From assembly GCA_964247055.1 (NCBI GenBank), contig OZ176053.1:10044001-10108000 (forward strand): a DNA stretch of 64,000 nucleotides, written 5' to 3'. Positions within the stretch are counted from its first letter, which is position 1. Every line of letters starts with the position of its first letter. The translations under genes were made by a program, and so were the position numbers. The notes under the pieces were generated by a model. The model was not told the origin of the DNA and searched no databases. It was given only the letters and a program-made list of their open reading frames with translations. This DNA is from Paragordius varius. Lineage: Eukaryota > Nematomorpha. This document shows, in pieces, positions 24,401 to 37,979 of the stretch.

Positions 24401-27400
24401 TAATTAGTGGTAAATAATATTTTTTAGATGAAAAGATTGGGCATAATCTCTGCGAATAGCGGATAAATATAACATAAACAAATATAAAATAGTTAAACAG
24501 ACCAACACATCTGCACATAAACATCAAATTATTGAATAAAAAATTTTTATTTGCATCGTCATTTAGTTTTTTTAGTCGTAGAAAATGACTAGTGTAAAAA
24601 TTAAGAAGTTAAGCAGGAGCTCAAATGTGATAAATGGTAGTAGTTATATGCAATGTATGAGGCAATCATTCTATGAAATAGGTAAATAAAGCCCGAACAT
24701 ACAAATACAGATTGGCACAAAATCATTGATTTTATGTTGAATGAAAAAGTTTAAGGTATTCGGAATTAAGTTATTAAATCCAATCATTTCGATATGATAA
24801 TTAGAAAAGCTTGCATTTTTGGCGTTCGATGCATGAATCCGTGATGGCGTTCCCCTCCATTCAACCCCTTGCATTTTTAAAAAAATTAACCAAATCAAAC
24901 CGTACTCATAAATAATGTTTGTTTTATGTATTTATAATAACCGCCCTACCTACGCCTCTGAATAATTTAAAATCTTCGGTCGAAAATTGGCAAAAATAAT
25001 TTAATTAACCAGCTTTTTAAAAAAAATGAAGGTCGCATCGCAGGAAATTTATAGATTTGCGATAATTTTGTATAAAATTATTATTTATTCTACACCTGAC
25101 CAATGTCAAACTTTAGTTTTACTGCCCTGGCAGCCACCTGTATGTTTTTCAAGATTAAAATCTTCTATCCAAAACCTGCGCTACATTCTTTTAAAAAATG
25201 TATAAAAAAACTACTTTTATATATATTATAATCGGTTAAGTGATATTTCATGAGTAAATTTATACCAATAATAAACATTTAGAATTTTAGCGATTGGATT
25301 TTAATAAAATTTATTGATTATATATTCTGCTTGAAAAGGCCTAGGATTTTGTAAAAATCATTCCTCTGACGAAATTATCTAAAAAGTAAAATCGTCAAGC
25401 TTAATTAATTTATGGGAATACGGAAAAGGCTAAATATTTTACTTTATTTTATAACCATCATTATTAATAATACAACGTGTGTCAACACTATAAAGCCGAT
25501 ATACATTCTAGCTTTTGAAATAAAAAACATATAAAAATTTAAAGGGAAAAATCTTTGATAACATATTTATTATTTTATTTATCAATGAAATTAATATTCG
25601 TAAAATTAATAAAATCCTAATCCCTACCTCTATTTCTTATCTTCCTATGCTATCTGATCGTTAGACACCATTTTTGCTTTTTTAATATTTTTTCAGAATA
25701 CTAATCTTAGCAAGAGGCAAAATGATTTTTAGAAAATTTGATATTTTATATAACAATTTTCGCGTTTATCCTTCTGATAACGAATAACCTAATAAATTAT
25801 TTATTAAAAAATTAATAATAATGATATTAATTAAATGGTCGTTAGAAATTAGTTTGGTTATTTTAATGTTAATACAGTTATTATTATATAGAACTCGTTT
25901 CGATTTCCATGTTTGGTGTAGCAACAGTAAATGAAATCTGAAAGTAAGAACATTATTTAAACAAAATTATATGATCTCAACAGTTAGGGAAGACCAAATT
26001 ATTTGAAGTAATTTAATCCTTTTTTTCCTATAAATAATAGGTTTTTTTAATTTTTTTAAAAAAACTCAATTCATAGGCATTTCTGAGATATGTTATATTG
26101 AAACTTTTAAGTTTTATAATTATTTGTAAAGGCTAGGTATATATAAATTCGATGCAATGCTTATCTATAGGAATATACATAAGGTGTCAAATTTATGTCA
26201 AAATAAGTTTTTTTAACTTTGTAATTTTTCGATAGAAAAACTCACCAGCTTATAGAATTCCAAAAACTTAAGGGCACTTGCATAAAGAAAAACACAATTT
26301 TAAGAAGCCAGCTAAATTTTCGTTTTGAATTTTTTTTATTTAATTAGCATAGATAAAACTTAGAAAATCAGAAATAATATTAAAAGTAAAATTTTAAGCT
26401 GTCTCAATAAAGCTTGGACATTTATAAAGTGATGCTTCTAAAATGCAAAAATCAGAAATTTTCAATAATTAAAAGAAATATATAATTTTTTGTAATAATT
26501 TAAATAGAGTGAAAAAATTCTAAAGTAAAAATAAGCCTATAAATTATAAAACTAATTTTGTAATGTTAGTTCATTGCAAAAACACATATTTTTGTTGCAC
26601 ATCTTGAATTGAAAGGGGCACATGTTATTATAAAATAGTAAAAAGCTGGTGAAAAAAACTAAGTGAAAGCTAATGCTTTACTCAAATTTTTATTATTTTA
26701 AAACCCGCCATATACATTTTATGAAAAATGATATATTTTGATTTAATTAGAAAATCAGATTTTCTATATTTTATACATACTTTAATATGTCGAAGTTTAT
26801 TGAAATAAGTTTATAAAATATGTGTATAACTATTCTTAATTTATAAAGAAGATTTCTAAAGAGCTAAATGCCTAACATCAATTTTTAGTTTATATTCCAT
26901 AAATATGATCCCCAAATCTTTATTTGGATTCTGAATGTATATATATATATATATCCAGAAATAAAATTTAAAATGTTATTCCTAATATTCGCACATATTG
27001 ATGCCTATTCATATAATGTTTAGAATTTAAGGGTAACTCTTTTAGGTGTGTAATTTTTGCTAGAGTTGATAGTAAGCTTAAATTTGAGGGTCAAACACCA
27101 TGTAAAAGAAATAAATCCAAAAAAGCAAAAACAAAAAACAACTGATTTTATTAATATATTAACTTGCATTTAACGTTGCTTTAAAGCGCTTTTGTAGTTT
27201 GATGATAAATAGAAAAATATCCGGATAATAATTATTAGGTTAAATAATGATGATTGAGACAATTCGGGAAAAGGCAAAAAGACTTTTTGGAAAAATTTTT
27301 TATTGATATTATTATATATCAAGGTTAGATAGTATGAAATGGTCTATATATAGTCCCTGAAATTTTTTGCAATAAAAAATCAAGCCCATGGTGAAAAATA

Positions 27401-27976
27401 AAATTATCATTTGTCGACGTTTTAAAAAATTTTTATCCGTGGGTAACTAAAACTGTTTGATTTGGCATTTCCTGGAGCTAATCAATACCGAAGGACATTT
27501 AAAGTAATAATTGATTTCAGCCTTAAAAAACGGTCTAAAAGCGTGCAAAAGTTTCGATTTATCATGAAATGCAAAATCGGTTTATAACTTTGAATTTATA
27601 TTTTGAAAATCATAAAAAACACACTATTCAATTCGAAAGATTAAAAAAAATTCTCATATAATATGACTAATTAATATTATAATATTGGAATACAACCTAA
27701 TATTAAACCCATAAATACTATATTTTATAGTAATTAAAAACTTCATGCTGTGATTTTAAAATACGCCTGTAAAATAATGTATTTTTAAAATATTTTATTT
27801 TTGCAATGCCACATCACACTTGGAGATTTTTGGCCCTATAAAAATAAGTTACAGTAATTAAATAATATGTACACACTAAATCCATAAAGTAAGATAACCA
27901 TTTTTAATAATAGTTAAGGTTGCTTAATCCTTAAAATATTATATTATCCAACTAAACCTCTTAACGCAGATATGCC
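21465..27976. other. Intergenic region, no supported gene
   Basis: About 6.5 kb of AT-rich sequence between the metalloprotease and the kinin gene. ORFs of 60-75 codons on either strand show no family similarity and no convincing splice context. Items seen are an imperfect hairpin (22921-23105), a short fragment resembling the CAGGGGTGTCC hAT ends (about 22253-22310) and a TA repeat near 26938-26955. Confidence 0.6.
22921..23105. repeat. Imperfect inverted repeat (hairpin), arms about 85 bp
   Basis: The left arm begins CAGTATGAGGAAGTATATATTGCC. The right arm ends in the near complement of this (GGCAATAAAACTTTC..., finishing CATACTG). I estimate roughly 80% pairing with a loop of under 20 bases. 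It may be a small foldback MITE or a hairpin RNA source; the sequence alone cannot decide. Confidence 0.6.
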
Positions 27977-27984
27977 TATATAAA
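27977..27984 (+). promoter_or_regulatory. Candidate TATA box of the kinin gene
   Basis: TATATAAA lies about 150 bases upstream of the chosen start codon at 28131, a reasonable spacing for a TATA promoter with a short 5' leader. In a sequence this AT-rich such matches also arise by chance. Confidence 0.35.
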
Positions 27985-28130
27985 TTCGTTTGGAAATCCA
28001 AATTTTACTTTTTATTTTTTTTCATTGTTTTTTCGTCCATCTATACCATTTTATATTATTCTCTGCATATTTCACCTGTGCGAAATTAAAAAATTTATCA
28101 AATCCGATCAAATTTTCCCGTTTTAACCTG

Positions 28131-31100
28131 ATGATTAATTATTATAAATTTACTCTAATACTCATCATCTTCTTTGTATATATTCGGAATGGCGATTTCA
28201 ATCCACAAATCGTATCAAAACAATTGATGGAATCGAAACCGAATGTAAGAGAACGGTTTTTGATAGGACGTCATAAACCACTTAGATTTCAAAGAGCTTA
28301 CTTAACCGATGCTCTAAATACATTCCCATTTTATTTTGATGACATGTATGACAAGCGGGGTTGGGACAAATTTAACTCTTGGGGTAAACGATCTTTCTAT
28401 GGCCATAATAGATTCCCCTACGATGAAGCCAAACGCGACAAATGGACAGCTTTTAACAGTTGGGGCAAAAGTATGCAAAACTAATCTTAATTTTGTTCAG
28501 AATCGTTTTTGAGTCAAATAATGTTTGACGAATAAACGGCTAAAATCACGCTTTGACCATAGGATATTATAAAAATATGTTAGAACTCTACAGTCACAGG
28601 AGACAGGGCGATGGCTTAACGAGGATTTGTGACGGCCCGATGCCTATTTCATTAGTCTCATAAAATCTTTTTTACAATTTTTATTAAAATTGGCTTCTAT
28701 TCCTGTGGTAATTTAAAAAATGTGTTTTTGAAAATGTTTATCTATTTTGGTAAGCTCTTGTATATTCAATATTAATATTGATAGGATCTATATTGATGAT
28801 TTAGTGCGATATTTTGGGTACGCTACCATTTAATTAATTGTTTTTTGTAACAATTTATGTAAGAAGTTTAATATTACATAACTTATTTCCGTTTTAAAAA
28901 ATAAGGTGGCCGATATCGCTTTATTTTTTATTACCATTTTTATTATGAAGCTAATTACCGACGATAACAGAGTAATTATTATGATTACGGAGTTATTAAA
29001 AAAGGTTTCTTACGTTTTCTAGGTATTACTGAAGATATATATTTTATTTCAGTGGTCAATTAGCAACGATTATAACATTTCTCATGGGAGACATAAACAT
29101 GGTTTTATGGCACATACCAAAACTATTTAAAAAGCAAGAAAATTTAATGTTGATTAGTGATAATTAGTTATTTGTCATCATAGATGACCTAGTGTTCCGT
29201 AATTTATGACTAAATTTTCTCCAGCTACACCATGTGCTATGATATGTGTTAAATAATTTATTAATTTTTCTATAATATCTATTAAAATTCACCGCTATAT
29301 ATTTATCAAATAACTTCAATATCGAAACAATAACGTAAAAATATATATTAAATTATGGATTAATAATAAAAGAGAAGTTTTTAAAAAATAAAAGAATGAT
29401 CAAGTTAGGCAAGCGTCTCCTAAGCGGGTTTATTAGCTAGCCCTTCTTTTTCTATAATAGTTATTATGAGATAAGACTAGTAAAAAAGATGTATGCCCTA
29501 AGAAGTCTCAAAGAATAATTATCGGTAAAGAGGAATAGAAATTAAAAGGCTTAACAAACAACTTTCATATCGAAACGATATTAAATGTAAAAAAATATAA
29601 TAATTTGTGGAGTCATTATGAAAGAAAAGATATTAATAAACAATAATTTCTTTGAACTCCTGATTTTGTGCGCAGTGTGTATTGACAAATTATTGGAACG
29701 AAAAATACTATGCGGTAAATTTGTAAATTTTTATTTTAAGAAATTAAAAATTGATATATCTGAAATCACTTATATGGCCCTAAATTTTGAGAATAAACCA
29801 GTATAAATGTATAGATATCATTATATTTTTATGATCCTGGATCAATGTTTATTTTCTAAGGCAGGTGTCCAATATACTTTGTTCGGTTCTCAAAAGTGCT
29901 CTAAAAAATGTTGATACAAAAAAGATTTAAATCAATTTACCACTATTTAGCAAATATATCATTTAAAATTGAGCTGAATATAGATTTAGAAAAACGAAAA
30001 TATATTAAAACAATATGCGAAGTCTGTGTTGGCTACATTTGTTATAAAGAATTTTTTGTTTTAAATACAACTTAATTTAGTAATTATCATAAAATTTCCC
30101 AAGAGCTATTTGGAATGATATGTAAAAATGTATGTAATTTATACCAATTTTATAATATAAATTAAATGGTTATTTTGGCTCATTACAAAAATTTTGAATT
30201 AAAAAAACCCTCTCAAACTATTGCGAATAACAAATTGACTCATCTCAAACCTTAACCACCAAAAATTTCCAATCTTATCATTATTTTGTTGCAGGTAAAT
30301 ATAATTAATTTAATTTTTTTAAAAATCTGATTTGTCAATATTTTAAAAGCTATCGAAATTTGATAGTTTGAAAATTGACAAGATTCTAAATATTAACCTG
30401 TTTAATGTATGAATATTCACAAAAATTTAATATGTAATGAAGTACTAGGTTTTATAAAAGACTCTCTATATTTTATCAATAGCGTTAATTTTTGGATTTC
30501 CTTAGCTGACTTTAGATTAAATCTTTAACTTAAATCCAATAACAAATATAACTAAGCATTATATATATGCCCCTTAATGTAAAAACGTAAAATATGCGTC
30601 TTTACCAAATTAATGATATTTAAATAGTCTAAAAGAATAATGTCCAAAAACTAGAGAAGACGTAAGAAAATTATACGTCTATTATAAAAAATCTTCAATT
30701 TTACTACGGGGTTTTCATAAACTATAAAATGTAAATAATTTATGAAGGGACTTATCTATGATCCCAGTTATTAGAGGTCGATCACTTTTGATTAGCCTTT
30801 TTAATTTTGTGAGTCGCTTTTTTATACAATCTTTTATTGGATAGGATATTATGATGATTTGATTAGTGATTATGCTGATAGATACCAAAAAAAAGCTTGG
30901 AGCAGTTTAAATTCCTGGGGAAAGCGAAAAGGTAATAATATATATGTATATAATTCCCCAGAAAAAACATCCCAGTCAATCGAAACAATTATCCCAATCA
31001 AACGAAACGTTTTCCCCCAATACAACAATTTCGCAGTTAATCAAAACGTTTCCATTCGAAAAAAACATTTTTCCAATCAAAAAAAAACAATTTATCATTC

Positions 31101-32655
31101 GATAAAAATTTTCTTAAACAATAAAAACGGTATCAATACAAGATATAAAATTAACTTTAATCATCATGAGAATACATACCAATGAAAGGGATATTATATT
31201 TTTAACAGCACATTACTCACTGCTTTCATTGTTTTTAACTCCAATATCGCAATCAGCCTAATATTATATTTTATTATATGTAATCCATTTACAGCTGGGA
31301 ACCAACCTCAAATATTTCATGTCCATTCACCTTTTCGAATTCCCTCAAATATAATTGGATGTTTCTAAGTTGAGTTAACTAAACTCTTGATATTAAATTT
31401 ATTTTTGGTATAGGTTATAAATTTTTCTTAACATGTAAATTTTATATTTTGTTTTAATATATAATGGTTAAAAAATTTTTTTTTATAAATAAAACACTTC
31501 CATAGAGGGAACATGTTGATAATTTATGCCAAAAATAAATCTTAATCGCAAGTATAATTTTACTTAGCTCAAATATGCCCATATTATTTAGAGTGAATTT
31601 GAAAGATAAGCGGAAATGCTTAGGATTGGATATGTATAATTTCATGACATTAGATTTAATGATTGCGCAATATTGAAATTTTATATAATGAAAAAATGCA
31701 GTAAAAAATTTTGCTGTATAATGCTTTTTGGTATGTTCAATATATTAAATTTGTTTTTATATCTAGATTCAAAAATAAAACCAACTGGGAAAATGTTTTT
31801 GTTAAATGGGAAAACGTTTCAATTGTTTAACACTTGGATCAACACATTCAATTTAGTCCTTCAATTCAGATGGGGTATTTAAATACCCCAGGCCTGTTTA
31901 AAATATTCTTTAAAAAATATGGAAGTAATCGAAACCATGGCATTGCACTTATATAACATTAATAAACCGAAATATATAAAAAGTTTTATTCAAAAATACT
32001 TGATATTACTTCTTTTAAGCTAAAACCGAAAGGTAAAAATTTAGTCAACGAGACTTGTGTGCAATGGTAAAATTGAATAACATCATAAAATAAACCGCTA
32101 TTTCTATTTCTATCAATGTTAGATGAAATTTAAATAAAAAATTAGCTTTAATTTTACCTTAAAATTAAATGAAGACGATATTTTGCAAAAATTTTGTAAA
32201 AAAATGGCGTCGAAATAGATGGACATGGAACATTTTTTTAAAACAAATTATTATTTAGATATTTTGGCATAATAATATAATTATTATTAGGATAGAAGAA
32301 TAAATTTAATTGGGAATTTAAAATACTAACTTAAATTTAGTCTGGAGTATTTAGATACCCCAATTTGAATCGAAGTGGTAAGAAAATGTTTATTTTGACG
32401 GGGATATTGTTTTCTCACTGGGAAAGTGTTTCGATTGACCTTGGAAAATATTTTTTAGACTGGAAATTGGGATAACATATATTATTATAGCAAAAACTGG
32501 CAATCAAATTTAAATATATATTAAAAGGATTTAGAACCTTTGCATCAAATATATAATTAAAATTAATTTTCGATATATTAGATTTTGAAGATGATGAAGT
32601 GGCTGATAAAAGACAAGACCGTTGGAGAGAATTTCATTCTTGGGGGAAAAAATAA
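28131..32655 (+). CDS. Kinin (leucokinin-type) neuropeptide precursor, complete
   Basis: Secreted prohormone of the insect-kinin family, whose amidated peptides share a C-terminal FxxWG-NH2 core and act through a kinin GPCR in fluid secretion and gut or muscle control. Exons 28131-28470, 30845-30931 and 32582-32655 join in phase to 166 residues. The start at 28131 gives a clean signal peptide (MINYYKFTLILIIFFVY, cleavage near residue 20); earlier in-frame codons have no ATG. Four peptides each end Gly-dibasic: GWDKFNSWG (77-85), DKWTAFNSWG (103-112), AWSSLNSWG (131-139) and QDRWREFHSWG (154-164, possible pyroGlu). The third has Leu where the family needs Phe. Intron 1 splits the Arg codon of the dibasic site after peptide 2; intron 2 follows the site after peptide 3. 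AATAAA at 32753 suits polyadenylation. Intron 2 holds a TTAA MITE. Confidence 0.93.
30955..31115. repeat. Degenerate minisatellite in kinin intron 2, inverted copy at 31785-32465
   Basis: Variants of a unit of about 22 bp, approximately CCCAATCAAACGAAACGTTTT, follow one another here. Units in the opposite orientation (such as CTGGGAAAATGTTT and ACTGGGAAAGTGTTTCGATTG) flank the MITE at 31831-32377. The two arrays form a loose inverted pair inside the intron. Confidence 0.5.
31831..32377 (+). mobile_element. TTAA-flanked MITE, copy 3
   Basis: A 547 bp copy of the CACTTGG...GAAGTG family, flanked by TTAA on the left and GTAA on the right (one change). It lies in the second intron of the kinin gene, within a degenerate minisatellite. 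Confidence 0.82.
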
Positions 32656-35514
32656 TTAAACTTCCACAAAATTATTTTCAAGTCATCATATATTCAATAT
32701 TTTAATTTATATCGATTGTTCGACAGGAACTTTCAAAATTAAATTTGGCTTTAATAAATACAATTTGTGGTTCTGTACTAAATGAATACAATTCATAAGA
32801 TCGATGTTATTAAATTCCATTATTAAATTATTTATTATTATTTAACAAAAAAAATATTTTTTAATCTGTTTCAAAGGTATAATCATTAACGTATTCAGCT
32901 AGAAAACCTCGCTTTAAGATTTCAAGAATCGGCACCTATGAATGTATTTTTATGTGACTTGTAAGGCCCAAAAGACCTATGGGAACCCTAATACAGTATT
33001 CTAACAAAAAATATATATTTCATCAGAATATTCTTGTACTTAATGTGTTTATAGTGGATACCAATTAGGTTAATAAAAAATATCAATATTATAAAAATTA
33101 AAAAATTATTTCAAAAATTAAAAAAAAAATTGGTGGGCAAATTTGTGTCAGGAAATTTTTGAATTTTATATTTTTATACACATTTAAAGCCATAGAATAA
33201 ATCAAAAATTGAACTCAATACATATTTTTTTATTTTTTTAATATTAAAAATAAAAATTAGTCATTAAAAACCCTATTTTACAGAGGTGGGGAAAACCGGG
33301 GCTATTCACAAAAATGATTTTTGGCTCAGCTGATTTATATAATTGAAATAATTTTCTATTGCATTTCAATGAGGTTATTTTCCAAAATAGACAAGATTCT
33401 TTGATTAGAAGCGCATTTGACAGGAAGTTTACTCAGCTAATTTTAAAAAGCGTTCTACTCCAGTCTTTATTTCATAAGACAAATACTTAAACCATTAATT
33501 AGTTCATAATATTATTATTTTTTCAAAAAAGGGTTTATGGAATTATTTCTGGCACTTGTTTATTTTAAATCGATTATGGGGAGGCCAAACACAGAGGTCC
33601 ATTTTAAAAAGTGGCTCGATTATGTTCAGCCTATTCAATAATTTAGAAAACGTTCTTTTATTTTTCTCCGTTTTCTAGAAATGCCTCAAAGACAGAATTT
33701 TTTGGGATTTTATATTTTACAAAAACCCTTATTTTCACACGCGATAGGGGGTGGGGGAAATATAGGGTAATAGGAAAAAGTGTAAGTAAAGGATGTAGAG
33801 TCCTAATCAGGATATTCAGTTCCCGCCCGTTAACCATTAGAATTCTAGGGTGAGGAAATGCATTCAGAGTTTAGGTTTGATTTTAGTCTCTCCAAACATA
33901 TGTAAAAGCCAATATGTTAGGTGTATTGTAAACTAGTGAGGTGAATATTTTTATAAAATTAATGTTAAATCTGCCGTTTTGGCTATAAAAGAAAAAAGCT
34001 TTTTTTGTTGATTTTCTGGAGCCTAAAGTTTTAAATGATTGCCAGAAGGCTATGTTGGGAAGAAGCGCAATAAAAAATGAGCAAAAAATATCATTTATTG
34101 TATTTGAATGGGTTGCTTAAAAGCTAATTACATTTTTACAAATATATTATTTACCAGAAAAAAAGCCACTTCTCATAAAGAAAATTTGTTTGTTGTTAAT
34201 ATCGAAATTATAATTACTCATAGTGGGCCAGGTTTTAAAATATAGGTTTTTGGATTCAAATTTTTAGATAGCGTTGGTGATATTATAAACCGGATAAATG
34301 GAGGAATACCATAAAAGAATTGATTGCAAAATGCCAATGAATTTAGAGGTGTTATCAGCTTTTAAATATATCATTTTGATTGTACGCTAAATATTTTTTA
34401 CTTATAAAATCATGTGTCATGTCATGCGTAATGAAACTATGATGGCTCAAATAAAACTAAAACATTCAAAAAAATATATGAATAAAAATAATGTCCCTAA
34501 CTATCTTTCTATGTGATTTTCATTCGTTTAGTGCATTCCTGTCAATAATAGTCCTTATTAATAAGAACGGCCATATGTTTTTTCCAAATGATCTACATCG
34601 GAGTAATATTTTCCATATGGTGGAGTTAAATCTAGAATCGGCTCAACCATGACGGGCTCATTTATTAATGAACTCGTAAAAGTAATAAACATGGTCCCAT
34701 GAGCTTTTGGAACACTGTTGCAATTGCGTGGTTTTTATCAGAAAATATATTACATATTTTAAATAAAATATGGTGGCGAAAAAAAATTTTAGAATAAATT
34801 CTGAGATGATAGGTATTCTTCGGCATCTCATGTTAAAAAGTATTTCTGTAGTATTTTATGGTGATTTTTTCCCTTTTTGATATGTGCGAAATCGCTCAAA
34901 TTTTTTAAATATAAATTCTGCAAATAACTCAATTTTAATTTAAAAATTTATGTATTACATAGAGATTCAACTATATTTAAATTTTTTATACGTTGCAACA
35001 ATCATTTTTGCTCTGAAATCGTAAATTAAATATAATTTTGCTCTTTAGACGCATTGGTGAGTTTGAGTATCTGAAATAATAGGTAAATTTATTTTTTCTG
35101 GCTTTAAGTGTCTCGTGTTATGTCACAAGTTCTGGCCGCTAAAAATCAAATTGACCATAAGTCACTAACAACAAAAGGCCCTTGATTCAAAGATTAGCCT
35201 AAACAATCTTCAACTTTAACCTTCTTTGAGGCTTTCTCCCATTACCGCTGATGTAATTCCATCTTTTTGAAAAATACATAATTTTAAACTCAATGTATAA
35301 AAAGGGAAACATATATTTATTAGTGGAAAATTTGAATGCTTTTCTTTTTTAATAATCAATGTTTTATATCCATAAACCCGACTCTTCATAAAAAATATGT
35401 TTATCTATACATAATTTATAATATACTATATGAAGAAAAGTAAACAAGAGATACTATTAAATTATATAATACATGATGTATATAAAATGTATCAGTTAAA
35501 ATTTGCTATTCAAA
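32656..35514. other. Intergenic region, no supported gene
   Basis: AT-rich spacer between the kinin 3' end and the minus-strand cysteine-rich gene. A GC-richer stretch near 33283-33780 (for example CAGAGGTGGGGAAAACCGGGG) looks repeat-derived, but I could not delimit an element. No coding or RNA feature is supported. Confidence 0.5.
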
Positions 35515-36243
35515 TCAATAATTTATATTCATTAAGTCGTTCAATTCTTGTTCAGTAAGAGCATATGTTTTGTTACACGATAAGAACTCATTATCAGAAC
35601 TTAAGTAAATGGCTTTGCATTGACCATTGCAGAGATAAGGAGAACACATAATAATATGAGAATTGGCCCAATTTTCGGCAGTTTGTTTGACTTTATGGAA
35701 ATCATTGCACGTTGTAATAGTACAAGGTCGACATGAATAAGTTATCTCTAATTCGGTAGGTGATGAATTATCCTCTGAACAAGCCAATTGGGCATTTTCT
35801 ACAATCTAGAATGAATTAAATTTTGTTTTACAGATAGGTAAATTTATCACGTAATAATCATTAAGAGAATTGGTAAATAGTATCTACCTTAGGCTTGATT
35901 GCTCCTTTATGCCGGGGGTACACAGTCTTAAATTCTAAATTTTCTTCATTGTATTTGGAGATTATCCATGATTTATTATACAATATCTACATTTATGAAC
36001 GAATGAATAAAAATATAGATTTAAATCTTTCATTAAAGATATAACTGATTCTTGCGTTAATTAAAATCGAAAAACTCCTTCCAAAGTAAAAAATTTTAAG
36101 AAATTTATTAATTGTTTAAAAACCAATTCGGTTATACCACCAAAAAATCATTGAAAAAATTAAAAAAATAAAAAATAGTCTACCAATAACAACCCGATAA
36201 GATAAATGAAGAATATTATATACATTCGACGATGTGGTTTCAT
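35515..36243 (-). CDS. Small cysteine-rich secreted or membrane-anchored protein, unknown
   Basis: Three exons on the minus strand, 36243-36184 (60 nt), 35986-35888 (99 nt) and 35805-35515 (291 nt with stop), all phase 0 with GT-AG borders, encode 149 residues. Exon 1 is a basic start followed by a hydrophobic run (MKPHRRMYIIFFIYLIGLL), a signal peptide or type II signal anchor. The mature part holds eight cysteines at 62, 78, 81, 86, 107, 112, 116 and 130, enough for four disulfides, spaced C-x15-C-x2-C-x4-C-x20-C-x4-C-x3-C-x13-C. The C-terminus is acidic and polar. I do not recognise the family. The exon-per-module layout and even cysteine count suggest a real extracellular protein rather than chance. 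It stands alone between repeat-rich spacers. Confidence 0.75.
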
Positions 36244-37979
36244 GGCTAACTTTATATGATTTGTAAAAACGATTTTGATGATAACCTTAATATTTAATTT
36301 AGCGAAATATTAAGAAATGTTATGATCTTTTATATTATATACAATTTTTTATAACCAACATAATTTTGGTAAATAAATATATTTATTTATTCAATAAATC
36401 AATATTAAGTAAAGTTTATTTAAGGGCAGCGTATTTACGCCAAACATTATAGGGGTGATTGAAAACAGGTATGTTTGTTTTATCAAAACATATCTGGTAA
36501 AAAATAATCGTGTGGGTCAAAGATGATAGTCAATATTTAATTTACAGATGTGGGCCACAAAATATTTAATGTTACAGATAGGAAATATTTAGTAAAATGT
36601 GTGGGGTAACAAGAATAAACAAAGTTAAGTGTAAATTTTGAGGAGGTAAAACCGATAGCCGTAAGAATAACAAAAATAAACGATATTTGTTTAACAATAG
36701 AGAGTCAAATAATTGAAGGGAAAACAGGGACTGAAGCGCACTAAAACGAGATCGATGGACACAATAAAGCTAGATAATTACAAGATTAAAGCTATAGATA
36801 GAGTTCTATGGCAAGACAGCTAGTTGTCTCACATGATCGCTCCCACAAGTGAAAACATGCAATGTAACATTAATAGCACATTTAGCTTTCATAACCCAAA
36901 AACCAGGGATCATGCTTCATTGAAGAGTAAAATTCAAAAACTCAGTTTTGCAGTCAAGTTACTTTGAAAGAATTTCCAACTTTAATTTCTGAATATTGGC
37001 TAAAAAGTTGAAATTAGATTATATTAATAAATAAAGATAATATGCTGAAGTAGCTTTAATTTATATTTTGTGTTAAGTTAAGTTATTTGTCACCAAGCTA
37101 TTTCTTTAATTAAATATTAAAAAAATTAAATTAATAAAAAGGGAGCAAATTGAAAAAACATCTATTACCAGGTTTCAAATTGACTTTAAAATGAAAACGT
37201 AATGAAACAATCTTTCTCGTTCTTGCTATTTGAGACTTATTCGGAAAAAATAGTAAATATTTCAATTTAACAAAGATTTTGTGAACATGTTTTTAGATTC
37301 CAAATTTTTCACGGGTGAGAAAGTCTCGGAGGGCCGCGTGTTGGCCACCTCTGATGTAAATTTCTAATTTCATAACTTTTTGCCATTTTTTCTATTCCCT
37401 AAGATCAATTATTGTTTGAAGGTTGGAAAGGGCACTTGACAAAAGATAAATGATTGTATTTTTTATAAATTGAGTATGTATGTTTATTTTAAAAATCCAA
37501 GCATTGACAATTAAAATGTAATCCCTCCCTATTGGTTTTATTTGTACATATTGTGCAGCCCTTAACATATAACATTTCATTTCTTCTTCTAATTCATTAT
37601 TTATACCCAACTAATTTTGTTTTTAAATTTAAGATAATGAAAATTTCCCAAAAGATTTGATTTTCGAATTGTGTAACCCGGAACAAAATCCAGTTTCAAA
37701 AAAATTCAGTGCATTAATTATTACTGAATTCGATCATAGCTACGAATTTCCCGGGAAACATGCCCTACAAATACAATTGAGTGACAATGGGGCTAATTTT
37801 AAAAGCCCTTCAATCATATCTTTTATTAATATTTTTAATTTGAAGGCCAGTTTTTTTGTAAAGAACTGTTGTTTTATAATTGGGCCGGACACGGGATAAT
37901 CTAAATATTTATAAAAATAGAAAATGCTGGCATTGAGATCTGTTTTCGGATAACTGGTAGACCCATTCAAATCCAAACA

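Noticed and set aside
27990-28130. Upstream extension of the kinin ORF
   Set aside because: It has no ATG, and starting at 28131 yields a proper signal peptide.
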